Positions 42,735 through 51,191 of a DNA stretch of 64,000 nt are shown here, one piece after another. The translations under genes were made by a program, and so were the position numbers. The notes below the pieces were generated by a model. That model saw nothing but the letters and a program-made list of their open reading frames with translations, ran no database searches and had not been told where the DNA came from. The DNA comes from DLKC01 sp002478885 (GTDB taxonomy: Bacteria; Bacteroidota; Bacteroidia; Chitinophagales; Chitinophagaceae). The stretch lies in NCBI GenBank assembly GCA_046329585.1, contig JAXLUI010000002.1:1364001-1428000 (forward strand), given 5' to 3'. Each line of letters opens with the position of its first letter. Within the stretch, counting starts at the first letter, position 1.

Positions 42735-43934
42735 ATGAAAAAATACAATAGCCCGATCATATTTATCGCATGTGCTGTGTTGTATTCCTGCAGCCCGACG
42801 AAAAAAGCAGTCGTGAACAACGACATAGAACATTTGAATTTTACTGTTGAGCCTGCAACGGAGTGGACCAATTTGCTCGACCGGAAATCGGGTTGGTTCG
42901 GATCCGATGGCATTTTTGTTATTCCGTCAACAGGCAACGATAATACGGATACAACCACTGATCTTACCATACTCTTTGGCGACTCGATGATCGGCGACAT
43001 TGTGAACGACAGACCTGCACCGGGCTATGTTATGGTACACAATTCTGTGGCGCTGCTAAAAGGCAATCAGCCAAAAGAAGAGAACATAAAATTTTACTGG
43101 AAGAAAAAAGTGACGGGCAACGAGGGAACATTTTTTGTTCCAAACACGCCGAATACAAAACATGGCGATTATTACTGGCTGGGCGATGGATTTGTAAACC
43201 CCGATATGGGTGGCAAGACCTACATTTTTTGTTATCGCATACGCGACACGGCGGATGGAATGTTCTTGTTTACACAGGTTGGCAACGGTATGATCATTTT
43301 ACCGAAGGGAAGCAAACCTCCTTATGAAGACCAGCGACAGGTTGATGCGCCGATTTTCACTATTGACAGCACGGCTAAATATCCAAACAACTATATTTCA
43401 TTCGGCTCCGCTGTTTTTTCGAATACAAAAAAAGCAGGCGCGCCCCATGCTGATGGATACGTGTATGTTTATGGTATTGGTGGTGACAATAAAAAAGTAA
43501 TGGTTGCGAGAGTTAAACCAGACAAGATCGAGGATTTCTCCGCCTGGCGCTACTGGGATGGCAAAGAGTGGGATATCAACATAGCAAAATCGGCAACCAT
43601 CGCCGACCGAGCTTCAAATGAATTGAGCGTTACGCCATTGCCCGATGGCCGCTATGCAATGGTATTCCAGACAGATGGCCTTGGTAACAGCGTTGGTTTA
43701 AGAATAGGTACCACCCCATACGGGCCTTTTGGCCCCATCATTAAAATATGGGATTGTACTGAACAAAAGGCAAGCAAGAATTTTATTGTTTATAACGCTA
43801 AGGTCCATCCTGCATTATCGAAACCGGGCGAAATGCTGATCAGCTACAACGTTGGCTCGCTTGATTTCTGGAACGACATAAAAGTGCACGATAATTTTTA
43901 CAGGCCGCGTTTTATAAGAGTAAAATTGCAATAA
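42735..43934 (+). CDS. Lipoprotein with predicted beta-propeller fold (DUF4185/DUF5005-like), paralog 1 of 3
   Basis: 399 residues, lipobox VLYSC (Cys at 19). A propeller-like beta pattern follows: GWFGSDGIFVIP, TILFGDSMIGDI, YYWLGDGFVNP, DGYVYVYGIGGDNKKVMVARVK, WRYWDGKEWDINIAKSA, NELSVTPLPDGRYAM, PGEMLISYNVGS and YRPRFIRVKL. The pattern resembles DUF4185/DUF5005 and GH43-like propellers, but I cannot assign catalytic residues, so hydrolase activity is only a possibility. Two paralogs follow (45625, 46845). It is next to an SGNH esterase (1-bp gap) and should act on the same glycan outside the cell. Confidence 0.78.
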   Translation: MKKYNSPIIFIACAVLYSCSPTKKAVVNNDIEHLNFTVEPATEWTNLLDRKSGWFGSDGIFVIPSTGNDNTDTTTDLTILFGDSMIGDIVNDRPAPGYVMVHNSVALLKGNQPKEENIKFYWKKKVTGNEGTFFVPNTPNTKHGDYYWLGDGFVNPDMGGKTYIFCYRIRDTADGMFLFTQVGNGMIILPKGSKPPYEDQRQVDAPIFTIDSTAKYPNNYISFGSAVFSNTKKAGAPHADGYVYVYGIGGDNKKVMVARVKPDKIEDFSAWRYWDGKEWDINIAKSATIADRASNELSVTPLPDGRYAMVFQTDGLGNSVGLRIGTTPYGPFGPIIKIWDCTEQKASKNFIVYNAKVHPALSKPGEMLISYNVGSLDFWNDIKVHDNFYRPRFIRVKLQ

Positions 43935-43935
43935 T

Positions 43936-45435
43936 ATGAGGCACGCCCATAAAATTATATTAGCGATTATACTTCTTTTACAGATCTCTATTCTGCTTTC
44001 GGCCCAGCCGGCATTTCATGTTGCCAACACATTGCAAAGCGACATGGTAATACAGCAGGGCAAGCCATTAACTGTTTGGGGCAAGGGACTACAGGGAATA
44101 GCAGTTAAAGTAAGTGTTAGCTGGAGTTCAAAAACCTTTACTGCCCACACTTACAAAAGTGATACATGGGAAGTGCAGATAGATGTGCCTAAAGCAAAAC
44201 CTGGTATTTATACGCCGCAGGAAATTCTTGTTTACTCTGACCGCGATAGCGTTAAGCTAAAAAATGTGCTGATTGGCGAAGTATGGCTTTGCGGCGGGCA
44301 ATCGAATATGGATATGCTAATGCAGCCCCTTCATCCGTGGCTTAAAGGGGTTATAGATTATGAAAAAGAAATTGCTGCAGCCAACTATCCTCAAATCCGC
44401 GTGCTTGATATTGCGTCTGCCTTTGCAAAAATTCCTGCAGACGATTGTAAGTCAGAGTGGAACGTTTGCGATACCCAACATGCAAAAGACTTCAGTGCAG
44501 TAGCATATTATTTCGGGAGAGAATTGTTTAACCGATTACATATTCCGATAGGGTTGATCACTTCGACGGTTGGCGGTACAGCCTGCCAGGCATGGACAAG
44601 CAGGGAAGCTTTGGAAACCGATCCGATATTGAAAAAAATACTCTATAGTTATGATACAAGCGCTGTAGCGCAGGAACCACTCGACAACAGCATAACCTTC
44701 GAAAAAATTGAAAAATTATCCAGGCCTGCATTGTTATACAACGCGATGGTATTTCCATTGAGGAAGATTTCTTTGCAAGGCTTTATCTGGTACCAGGGTG
44801 AAAGCAATAAAGACAACGCCGATTACTATGCAAGGCTAAATATTGCGATGATTAAAAATTGGCGTTTTTTGTTTGGCAATAGTGATCAGCCATTTTATTT
44901 CGTTCAGGTTGCACCATACAATTACCAAAAAAATGATACAACGGCATACGATTATGCCATCTTCCGCGATGCACAAAAAGATGTGCTTAAGCTAAAGAAT
45001 ACCGGCATGGTGGTAACAATGGACATTGGTGATGCAGACGACATTCATCCACGCGATAAAAAAGATGTTGGTGTAAGGCTTGCACAGAATGCTTTGTCAC
45101 AAACATACGGCGTGAAAAATATTGTGTATCGCGGGCCTGAATTCAAAAATTTCAAAACAGATGGAGTTGTTGTTAAAGTTGCGTTTGACGATGCTTCTAT
45201 CGGAAGCGGCCTGGCAACAAACGACAATAAGGCGCCAAAACATTTTTTTATAGCCGGCGCCGACAAAAAATTTTACTATGCCAATGCACAAATCGTGAAC
45301 AACGAAGTGTGGCTTACGTGCGATAAAGTGCAAAAGCCTGTGGCAGTGCGTTATGCCTATACCAATTACCCGATCACGAATTTTGGAAACAGGGAAGGCT
45401 TTCCATGCGTGCCTTTCAGAACAGATAGTTGGTAG
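43936..45435 (+). CDS. Sialate O-acetylesterase-like SGNH hydrolase
   Basis: 499 residues. Signal peptide about 1-24. The N-terminal beta domain (about 28-110; FHVANTLQSDMVIQQGKPLTVWGKG) and the catalytic SGNH domain are as in bacterial SASA esterases: nucleophile S123 in WLCGGQSNM, GGTACQAWTSREAL, WYQGESN, and DIHPRDK (Asp/His about 371-374). It should remove acetyl groups from a sugar, which need not be sialic acid. The start overlaps the end of the previous unit by spacing of 1 bp, which indicates translational coupling. Confidence 0.9.
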   Translation: MRHAHKIILAIILLLQISILLSAQPAFHVANTLQSDMVIQQGKPLTVWGKGLQGIAVKVSVSWSSKTFTAHTYKSDTWEVQIDVPKAKPGIYTPQEILVYSDRDSVKLKNVLIGEVWLCGGQSNMDMLMQPLHPWLKGVIDYEKEIAAANYPQIRVLDIASAFAKIPADDCKSEWNVCDTQHAKDFSAVAYYFGRELFNRLHIPIGLITSTVGGTACQAWTSREALETDPILKKILYSYDTSAVAQEPLDNSITFEKIEKLSRPALLYNAMVFPLRKISLQGFIWYQGESNKDNADYYARLNIAMIKNWRFLFGNSDQPFYFVQVAPYNYQKNDTTAYDYAIFRDAQKDVLKLKNTGMVVTMDIGDADDIHPRDKKDVGVRLAQNALSQTYGVKNIVYRGPEFKNFKTDGVVVKVAFDDASIGSGLATNDNKAPKHFFIAGADKKFYYANAQIVNNEVWLTCDKVQKPVAVRYAYTNYPITNFGNREGFPCVPFRTDSW

Positions 45436-45446
45436 AAGGTTTTGGT

Positions 45447-45496
45447 TGCCGGCTCTGCCACAAATGGCATCGCCGGTTGTGTCACTCACTTGTGCT
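45447..45496 (-). repeat. E52 element, GAGTGACACAAC subtype
   Basis: Minus strand: GCACAAGTGAGTGACACAAC, CGGCGATGCC, ending AGAGCCGGCAACCAAAACC; 12 bp after the esterase stop. Confidence 0.8.
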
Positions 45497-45545
45497 ATTG
45501 GAACACAGATCAGCATACGGCTGTTAGCTGACTAGCATTTTATCA

Positions 45546-45597
45546 ATACAAGGGTGCGACGCAAGAAAGCCCGGTTGCGGTTCGATAGCTGGCCCAT
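45546..45597 (+). repeat. E52 element
   Basis: ATACAAGGGTGCGACGCAAG to AGCTGGCCCATAAATAAAAA, 28 bp before the next ATG. With the 45447 copy it makes a 151-bp head-to-head pair of unlike subtypes. Confidence 0.75.
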
Positions 45598-45624
45598 AAA
45601 TAAAAAATACTTTATAGATTGCTT

Positions 45625-46842
45625 ATGTCATTGAATAAAAAAATAATCCTTCGTATTTCCGCTGCGACAATGATATGGGCCGGATGCAACGCCAACAAGA
45701 ATGCCGCCGTATCAACATCTGTAAAAGATGAATACAGCCAATCAAGGATCGCTACAAAACCTGTTCCGGAATGGTCGGAGATGTTGCGCCACGATACAGG
45801 CTGGATCGGCGCTGATGGTATTTACTGCACTTCACTCAATGGTGTTGACAAAGCGGGGCAGATGAACAGTGCTTCTGAAACGATGTTCTGGTTCAGTGAT
45901 TGCATTGTTGGCAATATCGATACGAAAGCCGACACACTTAGTGGCGCATGGAAGATGATGAATAACTCCGTTGCATATATGAAGGGTGCAACGCCTGATG
46001 CAAACAAAATAAAATTTTATTACAGGAGAGACAAAGATGGCAATCCTTTGTCGATGTTTGAACCCAATACAACAAAATCTCAACCGGGTTATTACTACTG
46101 GCTGGGCGACGGTTTCATGGACCATGCAAAAGACAGCACGATCTATATTTTCGCATATCTTATCCGTAATATACCTGGCAGTATCTTCCCATTTGAAGAT
46201 CTCGGCGTTTCATTAATTGCTTTACCTAAAGGAAGCAGGCCGCCGTTTGTAAATCAAAGACAATTCGATTCACCATTGTTCCTGAAAAATGAAAAAGGCA
46301 AGACAGTTTTCGGCATTGCTGTTTTACCCAACACTGTTGGCGCCGGTGCACCAAAACCCGATGGCTACATTTATGTTTATGGGGTGCGGGGTGGTAATAA
46401 AGAGCTGCTTGTTGCGAGAGTAAAGGACGACCAGTTTGAAGATTTTTCACAATGGCGCTATTGGGATGGCGGCGGCTGGAATGTTGATATGAATTCAAGC
46501 GCTGCACTCACTGATAATATCTCCAACGAAATGAGTGTAAGCTTTATGCCCGATGGCAGAGTAATTGCAGCCTACCAGCCGAAAAGTAACGGCACATCTG
46601 CAGTAGTGGTTGCTGCTGGCGCCACGCCATGGGGACCATTTCAACCCGCAAAGAAAGTGTGGGAAACACCCGAGTCTTACGATGACCTTGACTTTTACAC
46701 TTACAATGCAAAAGCGCATCCTAACCTTTCGAAGCCCGGAGAGATCCTTATCAGTTACAATGTAAACTCATTTGACTTTTTAGACGATATCGTAAAACAT
46801 CCTTACCATTTAAGGCCAAGATTTATTTCAGTAAAATATTAA
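45625..46842 (+). CDS. Secreted propeller-like protein (DUF4185/DUF5005-like), paralog 2 of 3
   Basis: 405 residues from the ATG at 45625; a TTG two codons upstream is less likely. A signal with lipobox-like IWAGC is present. It aligns along its length with paralog 1: GWIGADGIYC, ETMFWFSDCIVGNI, YYWLGDGFMDHAKDSTIYIFAYLIRN, LPKGSRPP-F-NQRQ-D-P, YVYGVRGGNKELLVARVK, DFSQWRYWDGGGWNVDM, NEMSVSFMPDGR, KPGEILISYNVNS and RPRFISVKY. The catalytic role is unknown. The next paralog starts 2 bp after its stop, so they are cotranscribed. Confidence 0.78.
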   Translation: MSLNKKIILRISAATMIWAGCNANKNAAVSTSVKDEYSQSRIATKPVPEWSEMLRHDTGWIGADGIYCTSLNGVDKAGQMNSASETMFWFSDCIVGNIDTKADTLSGAWKMMNNSVAYMKGATPDANKIKFYYRRDKDGNPLSMFEPNTTKSQPGYYYWLGDGFMDHAKDSTIYIFAYLIRNIPGSIFPFEDLGVSLIALPKGSRPPFVNQRQFDSPLFLKNEKGKTVFGIAVLPNTVGAGAPKPDGYIYVYGVRGGNKELLVARVKDDQFEDFSQWRYWDGGGWNVDMNSSAALTDNISNEMSVSFMPDGRVIAAYQPKSNGTSAVVVAAGATPWGPFQPAKKVWETPESYDDLDFYTYNAKAHPNLSKPGEILISYNVNSFDFLDDIVKHPYHLRPRFISVKY

Positions 46843-46844
46843 CC

Positions 46845-47936
46845 ATGAAAGCAATCAACTTAATTATCATTTCAGCAATGCTGCTTTACTCCTGCCAGAA
46901 AAATATTTCAGTCAGAACAAGAGATGCTGCATCAGTATCGAATGTTTCCAATATGGAAGCGACAGGATTAAACGTGACAACATCTCCTTACTGGGACAGC
47001 GTTTTTACCCGTTATGGCAATGGCTGGACGGGTGGCGACGGCGCATATTCGTTAAGGCTACCCGACGGCAGGTCGTTGTGGCTTTGGGGCGATAGTTTTC
47101 TTGACACAGTTTTTTCAGACAGAACAAGGCCTGTGCAGGGATTTATCCATAACCAAATGGTTACGACTGATTCGCTCGGTGGAAATTTCACCACCTATTT
47201 TGGTGGTACGAAAGCAGCACCAAAAGCATATTTCGAGGCCAGCAATGCAAACCAGTACTACTGGCCAACATCAGCGTTTGTTAACCAGCAACAAAACAAA
47301 GTTTATGTAATGATGGTAAAAGTAAAACCGGCAACAGGTGGTTTTAAAATCGTAGGTACCGATGTTGCCACACTCGACTATCCATCGCTTAAAATAAAAG
47401 GCATCAAAAAGTTTTATGTTGGCGATTTCATTGACTGGTCTTCTACCACGCTGAACAATGGTGATGGATATATTTATCTGTATGGAGTAGAAAGCACTAA
47501 ATACAACAAATACATTCATGTTGCGAGAACCGGCGCCTCTAACCCGTTCCAGTCCGTTGAGTATTTCGACAGCACCGCTTGGACAACCGATATAGCAAAG
47601 AGTGCAAGAGTTCAGGGCGGAGTTTCTGAATCGTTCTCGGTATTCAAAAGCAATGGCGGTTATTACATGGTATCACAGGGTAATTTATTAAGTCAGGACA
47701 TTTACATGTGGAACGCAGTTAGTCCGACAGGGCCTTTCTACAATAAAAGGTTTCTTTATACAACTCCGGAGTTAACAAATGCCACTTGGACATACAATGC
47801 AACTGCACATACCGAATTGAGCAAAGATGGCAAGCTGTTGATCGGTTATTGTATGAACACAACCGCTACGGCGCAGCTATACAACAATGTGGATACTTAT
47901 CGACCTTACTTTATTGAAGTTACGGGCTGGCAATAA
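46845..47936 (+). CDS. Propeller-like lipoprotein (DUF4185/DUF5005-like), paralog 3 of 3
   Basis: 363 residues, lipobox MLLYSC (Cys at 17). More divergent than paralogs 1 and 2 but with the same landmarks: GWTGGDGAYSLRLPDGRSLWLWGDSFLDTVFSD, NQYYWPTSAFV, GDGYIYLYGVES, HVARTG, WTTDIAKSARVQGGVSESFSV, TELSKDGKLLIGYCMN and YRPYFIEV. The WLWGDSFLDT text is typical of the DUF4185/DUF5005 group. The enzymatic function is unknown. Confidence 0.78.
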   Translation: MKAINLIIISAMLLYSCQKNISVRTRDAASVSNVSNMEATGLNVTTSPYWDSVFTRYGNGWTGGDGAYSLRLPDGRSLWLWGDSFLDTVFSDRTRPVQGFIHNQMVTTDSLGGNFTTYFGGTKAAPKAYFEASNANQYYWPTSAFVNQQQNKVYVMMVKVKPATGGFKIVGTDVATLDYPSLKIKGIKKFYVGDFIDWSSTTLNNGDGYIYLYGVESTKYNKYIHVARTGASNPFQSVEYFDSTAWTTDIAKSARVQGGVSESFSVFKSNGGYYMVSQGNLLSQDIYMWNAVSPTGPFYNKRFLYTTPELTNATWTYNATAHTELSKDGKLLIGYCMNTTATAQLYNNVDTYRPYFIEVTGWQ

Positions 47937-47942
47937 AGCAAA

Positions 47943-48986
47943 ATGAAACAAAAAAATAACGATAGCATTATAACGATCAATAACCAGTCGGCTACATTAT
48001 CTGTCGACCTTTTCGGCGGCGCTATCGTTGACTTTCATTTGATCAAAGCGTTTGTCAACCCTTTGTCGTTTTGTTTTACTAAAACGCAAATGCCTGCCAA
48101 TAATAAAGCAGGTGCCCCATACCAAGGTCATTTTGCCTGCATTGGAAGGTGGGGTGAGCCGTCGGCAGGGGAAATAAAAGCAGGCTTACCCAATCATGGT
48201 GAAGCAGCTAACATTCTGTGGCAGCAAGAGCAAATGGGTAAAGGAAACCTTTCCACACAAGCTGTCTGCAAAAAAGAAGGACTACATGTTGCAAGAACAA
48301 TAAACTTAAATAAAGAATCTGCAGTTTTCTCCGTTGAAGAAACGATCAGCAATATAAATAACCTTGGCAGGTTGTACAATGTTGTGCAGCATCCAACCAT
48401 TGCCGCACCATTTCTTTCGGGCGAAACAATTGTTAACTGCAACGCGGCAAAAGGCTTTGAATATAGAAACGCAGACGATCATAAAAAACATTTGGTAAAC
48501 TTTCCCACAGTAAGGGATGATCATGAAAAACCTTATAATTTATCAAAACCCACCTTGGTATATAATTCAGTTTTCTCCTTTGTAGTAAAGCAAACAGATG
48601 ACTTTGGGTGGATAACAGCCTACTCCCCTGTCCATCATCTATTGTTAGGCTACGTATGGCCTCGCAAGCAATATCCGTGGATAAGTTTATGGCAGCATTT
48701 TGAAGACGGCAAAATAAAATACCGTGGGCTAGAGTTCGGTACAACGGGTATTCATCAACCGGTAAAAAACATAGTGGAGAAAAATTTACTGAATGTGCTG
48801 AATGAACAAACAGTAAGGTTCATTGATGCTGGTGAAAAACAACAGTTTGAATACGCAGGATTTCTTTGCCATACCCCGCAAAATTTTATATCGGCAAAGA
48901 ATATTCAAGTGATCAATAACGAAATAATTCTTACTCCCACAAACAGCAAACAAAAAGTTTCTGTTGGAAAAATAAAAAACGGTTAG
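47943..48986 (+). CDS. Aldose 1-epimerase-like (galactose mutarotase fold) protein
   Basis: 347 residues, no signal peptide. The beta-sandwich pattern with SATLSVDLFGGAIVDFHL, GHFACIGRWGEPSAGEIKAGLPNHGEA, VQHPTIAAPFLSGETIVNCN and LWQHFEDGKIKYRGLEFGT resembles the aldose 1-epimerase/DUF4432 superfamily. H (NHGEA) and E (RGLEFGT) could be the catalytic pair, which is not proven. A mutarotase would supply the correct anomer to the dehydrogenase encoded 1 bp downstream. Confidence 0.7.
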   Translation: MKQKNNDSIITINNQSATLSVDLFGGAIVDFHLIKAFVNPLSFCFTKTQMPANNKAGAPYQGHFACIGRWGEPSAGEIKAGLPNHGEAANILWQQEQMGKGNLSTQAVCKKEGLHVARTINLNKESAVFSVEETISNINNLGRLYNVVQHPTIAAPFLSGETIVNCNAAKGFEYRNADDHKKHLVNFPTVRDDHEKPYNLSKPTLVYNSVFSFVVKQTDDFGWITAYSPVHHLLLGYVWPRKQYPWISLWQHFEDGKIKYRGLEFGTTGIHQPVKNIVEKNLLNVLNEQTVRFIDAGEKQQFEYAGFLCHTPQNFISAKNIQVINNEIILTPTNSKQKVSVGKIKNG

Positions 48987-48987
48987 C

Positions 48988-49746
48988 ATGCACTACAAAA
49001 ACACAACAGCCGTAGTTACAGGAGGCTCCAAAGGAATTGGCGCATCATGCGCACGTTTGTTTTTTGAAGCAGGCGCAAATGTGGCGGTGCTCGATATTTC
49101 GGAAGACGGCTCCGGCATCAGCGACGACCGTTGGTTCTGCATTCATTGTGATGTTTCTAATAATCTCGACGTGAGTAATGCAATGCAGGCAGTGGTAAAA
49201 AAGTTTGGCGGCATAGACTATCTCGTTAATAATGCCGGCATTCAGCGCTATGGTTCGGTTACCTATACAAGTGAAGAGGAATGGGATCTTGTGATGAATG
49301 TTAATCTCAAGAGCCTTTTTCTCTGCTCGAAATATGCAATACCATATATGGAAGAAAATAAAAAAGGGGTTATCATCAATATTAGCAGCGTGCAGGCATT
49401 TGTGAGTCAGCGCATCGTTGCAGCATACACCACGGCAAAAACAGCCATCCTGGGTTTAACCCGAAGCATTGCTGTTGACTATGCGCCGCACATTCGCTGC
49501 GTGGCCGTTTGCCCGGGAACAATTGACACGCCTATGTTACGTGAATCATTTGCCTTGTCGCCCAATCCTGAAGAGGTGCTGCAGGAGTGTATTGACATGC
49601 ATCCTGCGGGGCGCATTGGTGTTCCAGAAGATGTTGGCGAACTGGTGTTGTTTCTTTGCAGCGACAAAGCATCGTTCATAACAGGTCAGGCAATACGTGT
49701 TGATGGTGGCTTAGGCATAACCATCGGCGGAAGTAAAAGGAATTAA
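48988..49746 (+). CDS. Short-chain dehydrogenase/reductase, candidate sugar 1-dehydrogenase
   Basis: 252 residues with complete classical SDR motifs: TGGSKGIG (11-18), NNAG (81-84), the Ser in NISSVQ (133-134), YTTAK (Y147, K151) and CPGTIDTPM. The Asp after the second strand (VLDIS, D36) favours NAD over NADP. With the mutarotase-like gene before it and a dehydratase and lactonase after it, oxidation of an aldose to its lactone is the best guess. SDRs cannot be assigned to substrates from motifs alone. Confidence 0.88.
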   Translation: MHYKNTTAVVTGGSKGIGASCARLFFEAGANVAVLDISEDGSGISDDRWFCIHCDVSNNLDVSNAMQAVVKKFGGIDYLVNNAGIQRYGSVTYTSEEEWDLVMNVNLKSLFLCSKYAIPYMEENKKGVIINISSVQAFVSQRIVAAYTTAKTAILGLTRSIAVDYAPHIRCVAVCPGTIDTPMLRESFALSPNPEEVLQECIDMHPAGRIGVPEDVGELVLFLCSDKASFITGQAIRVDGGLGITIGGSKRN

Positions 49747-49750
49747 TTTG

Positions 49751-49801
49751 GTGCCGGCTGTTGAACACACATTGAGCTTCGTTGTGTCACTCACTTCAAC
49801 G
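49751..49801 (-). repeat. E52 element, GAGTGACACAAC subtype
   Basis: Minus strand: GTTGAAGTGAGTGACACAAC to ACAGCCGGCACCAAATT, starting 5 bp after the SDR stop codon. Confidence 0.75.
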
Positions 49802-49850
49802 CTTTGTTCAATACCGGGCAAAAAGTGGAGATGATGATTTATTAAATGCA

Positions 49851-49902
49851 GCACAAGAGTGCGACGCAACAGACGATGAGTGAAGTGAGGCAGCCTGGCT
49901 CA
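49851..49902 (+). repeat. E52 element
   Basis: GCACAAGAGTGCGACGCAAC, AGACGATGAG, ending GCAGCCTGGCTCAAAATTG, 26 bp before the dehydratase ATG. With 49751 it makes a 152-bp head-to-head pair. Confidence 0.75.
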
Positions 49903-49927
49903 AAATTGAAAAAAAAATACGGTTGGT

Positions 49928-51154
49928 ATGAAAATAACGAACATAAAAGCAACCACAGTGGCGATGCCGCTTGAAGCACCGATACGTCATGCAAATGGTT
50001 GTCATTGGGGAAGGTTTGTGCGCACTATTGTTGAGGTGGAAACAGATGAAGGTATTACTGGCCTTGGCGAAATGGGTGGCGGTGGTGAATCGGCAGAAAA
50101 TGCGTTTCGGGCATTAAATAAATATTTGGTTGGTCACGACCCTATGCAGCTTGAATCACTATACTGGAAAATTTGTAATCCAACAGCGTCGCTGTATAAT
50201 AACAGGACTCAACTTCATGCAGCAATTGAATTCGCCTGTATTGACATTATCGGGAAAAAAACAGGTATGCGCGCATGCGACCTGCTTGGCGGTGCATTAA
50301 GAGAAGAAGTTCCGTTTGCGTCGTATATTTTCTTTCGATATAAAAATGAACAAACAGGCGTTGGCGGTGAAGAAATGCCAGACGAGATCGTAGCACACGC
50401 AAAAGAACTTGTGGGTAAATATGGTTTCACTTCGCACAAATTAAAAGCTGGCGTTTTTCATCCTGATCATGAAGTGGAAGTGTTCAAGGCAATAGCTGCG
50501 GCATTCCCCAAACATAAAGTGAGGATTGATCCCAACGCAGCATGGAGCGTTGAAGAATCCATTCAAATTGGCAAATCGATTGAGCATTTAAACAATGACT
50601 ATTTTGAAGATCCAACGTGGGGCTTAGAGGGCATGCGCCGTGTAAGGAACATGACACGCATACCTACGGCTACCAACACTGTGGTAGTAAATTTTGAACA
50701 ACTGGCCTCTTGCATACGTAACGAAGCAATTGACGTTATACTCCTCGATACCACATTCTGGGGAGGATTAAGGCAAGCATGGAAAGGCAGTGTCGTTTGT
50801 GAGAAATTCCAGGTAGGTGTTGCTGTACACAGCTCGGGCGAACTAGGTATTCAGCTTGCGACGATGCTGCATCTTGGAGCTGCTGTTCCGAATCTCTCCT
50901 TTGCAGCAGATGCACACTACCATCACATAACAGACGATATCATCAAAGGTGGAAAAATGCAGTACATAGATGGTTGCATTAAAGTTCCGCAGGGTGACGG
51001 CCTTGGCGTTGAACTCGACTACGATAAATTGAAGCAGTATAGTGAATATCATAAAGAGGTCGGAGGCTATCAATACGATCGTGACCCGGAAAGGCCAGAG
51101 TGGTATAGCGTTTTGCCGGAAAGGAATTGGGCGAAGCCACAACGTCTGTCGTGA
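49928..51154 (+). CDS. Enolase-superfamily sugar-acid dehydratase, glucarate-dehydratase-like
   Basis: 408 residues. The N-terminal cap (about 1-125) is followed by the barrel with SHKLKAG (K171, K173), IDPNAAW (D201, N203), FEDPTWG (E227), TATN (N250), LLDTTFWGG (D274) and VHSSGELG (H301). The KxK motif plus the His-Asp pair (H301, D274) matches the glucarate dehydratase subgroup and not muconate cycloisomerases. It should dehydrate an aldonic or aldaric acid to a 2-keto-3-deoxy product. Flanking SDR and SMP-30 genes suggest an aldonate made by oxidation and lactone hydrolysis. Confidence 0.88.
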   Translation: MKITNIKATTVAMPLEAPIRHANGCHWGRFVRTIVEVETDEGITGLGEMGGGGESAENAFRALNKYLVGHDPMQLESLYWKICNPTASLYNNRTQLHAAIEFACIDIIGKKTGMRACDLLGGALREEVPFASYIFFRYKNEQTGVGGEEMPDEIVAHAKELVGKYGFTSHKLKAGVFHPDHEVEVFKAIAAAFPKHKVRIDPNAAWSVEESIQIGKSIEHLNNDYFEDPTWGLEGMRRVRNMTRIPTATNTVVVNFEQLASCIRNEAIDVILLDTTFWGGLRQAWKGSVVCEKFQVGVAVHSSGELGIQLATMLHLGAAVPNLSFAADAHYHHITDDIIKGGKMQYIDGCIKVPQGDGLGVELDYDKLKQYSEYHKEVGGYQYDRDPERPEWYSVLPERNWAKPQRLS

Positions 51155-51191
51155 TTAAAACAAACACAGTTTTGAAACAAAAATTCTTGTT

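Noticed and set aside
45447..45597. Insertion sequence flanked by inverted repeats
   Set aside because: No transposase is encoded and target-site duplications were not evident; a MITE or BIME-like unit is the most that can be said.
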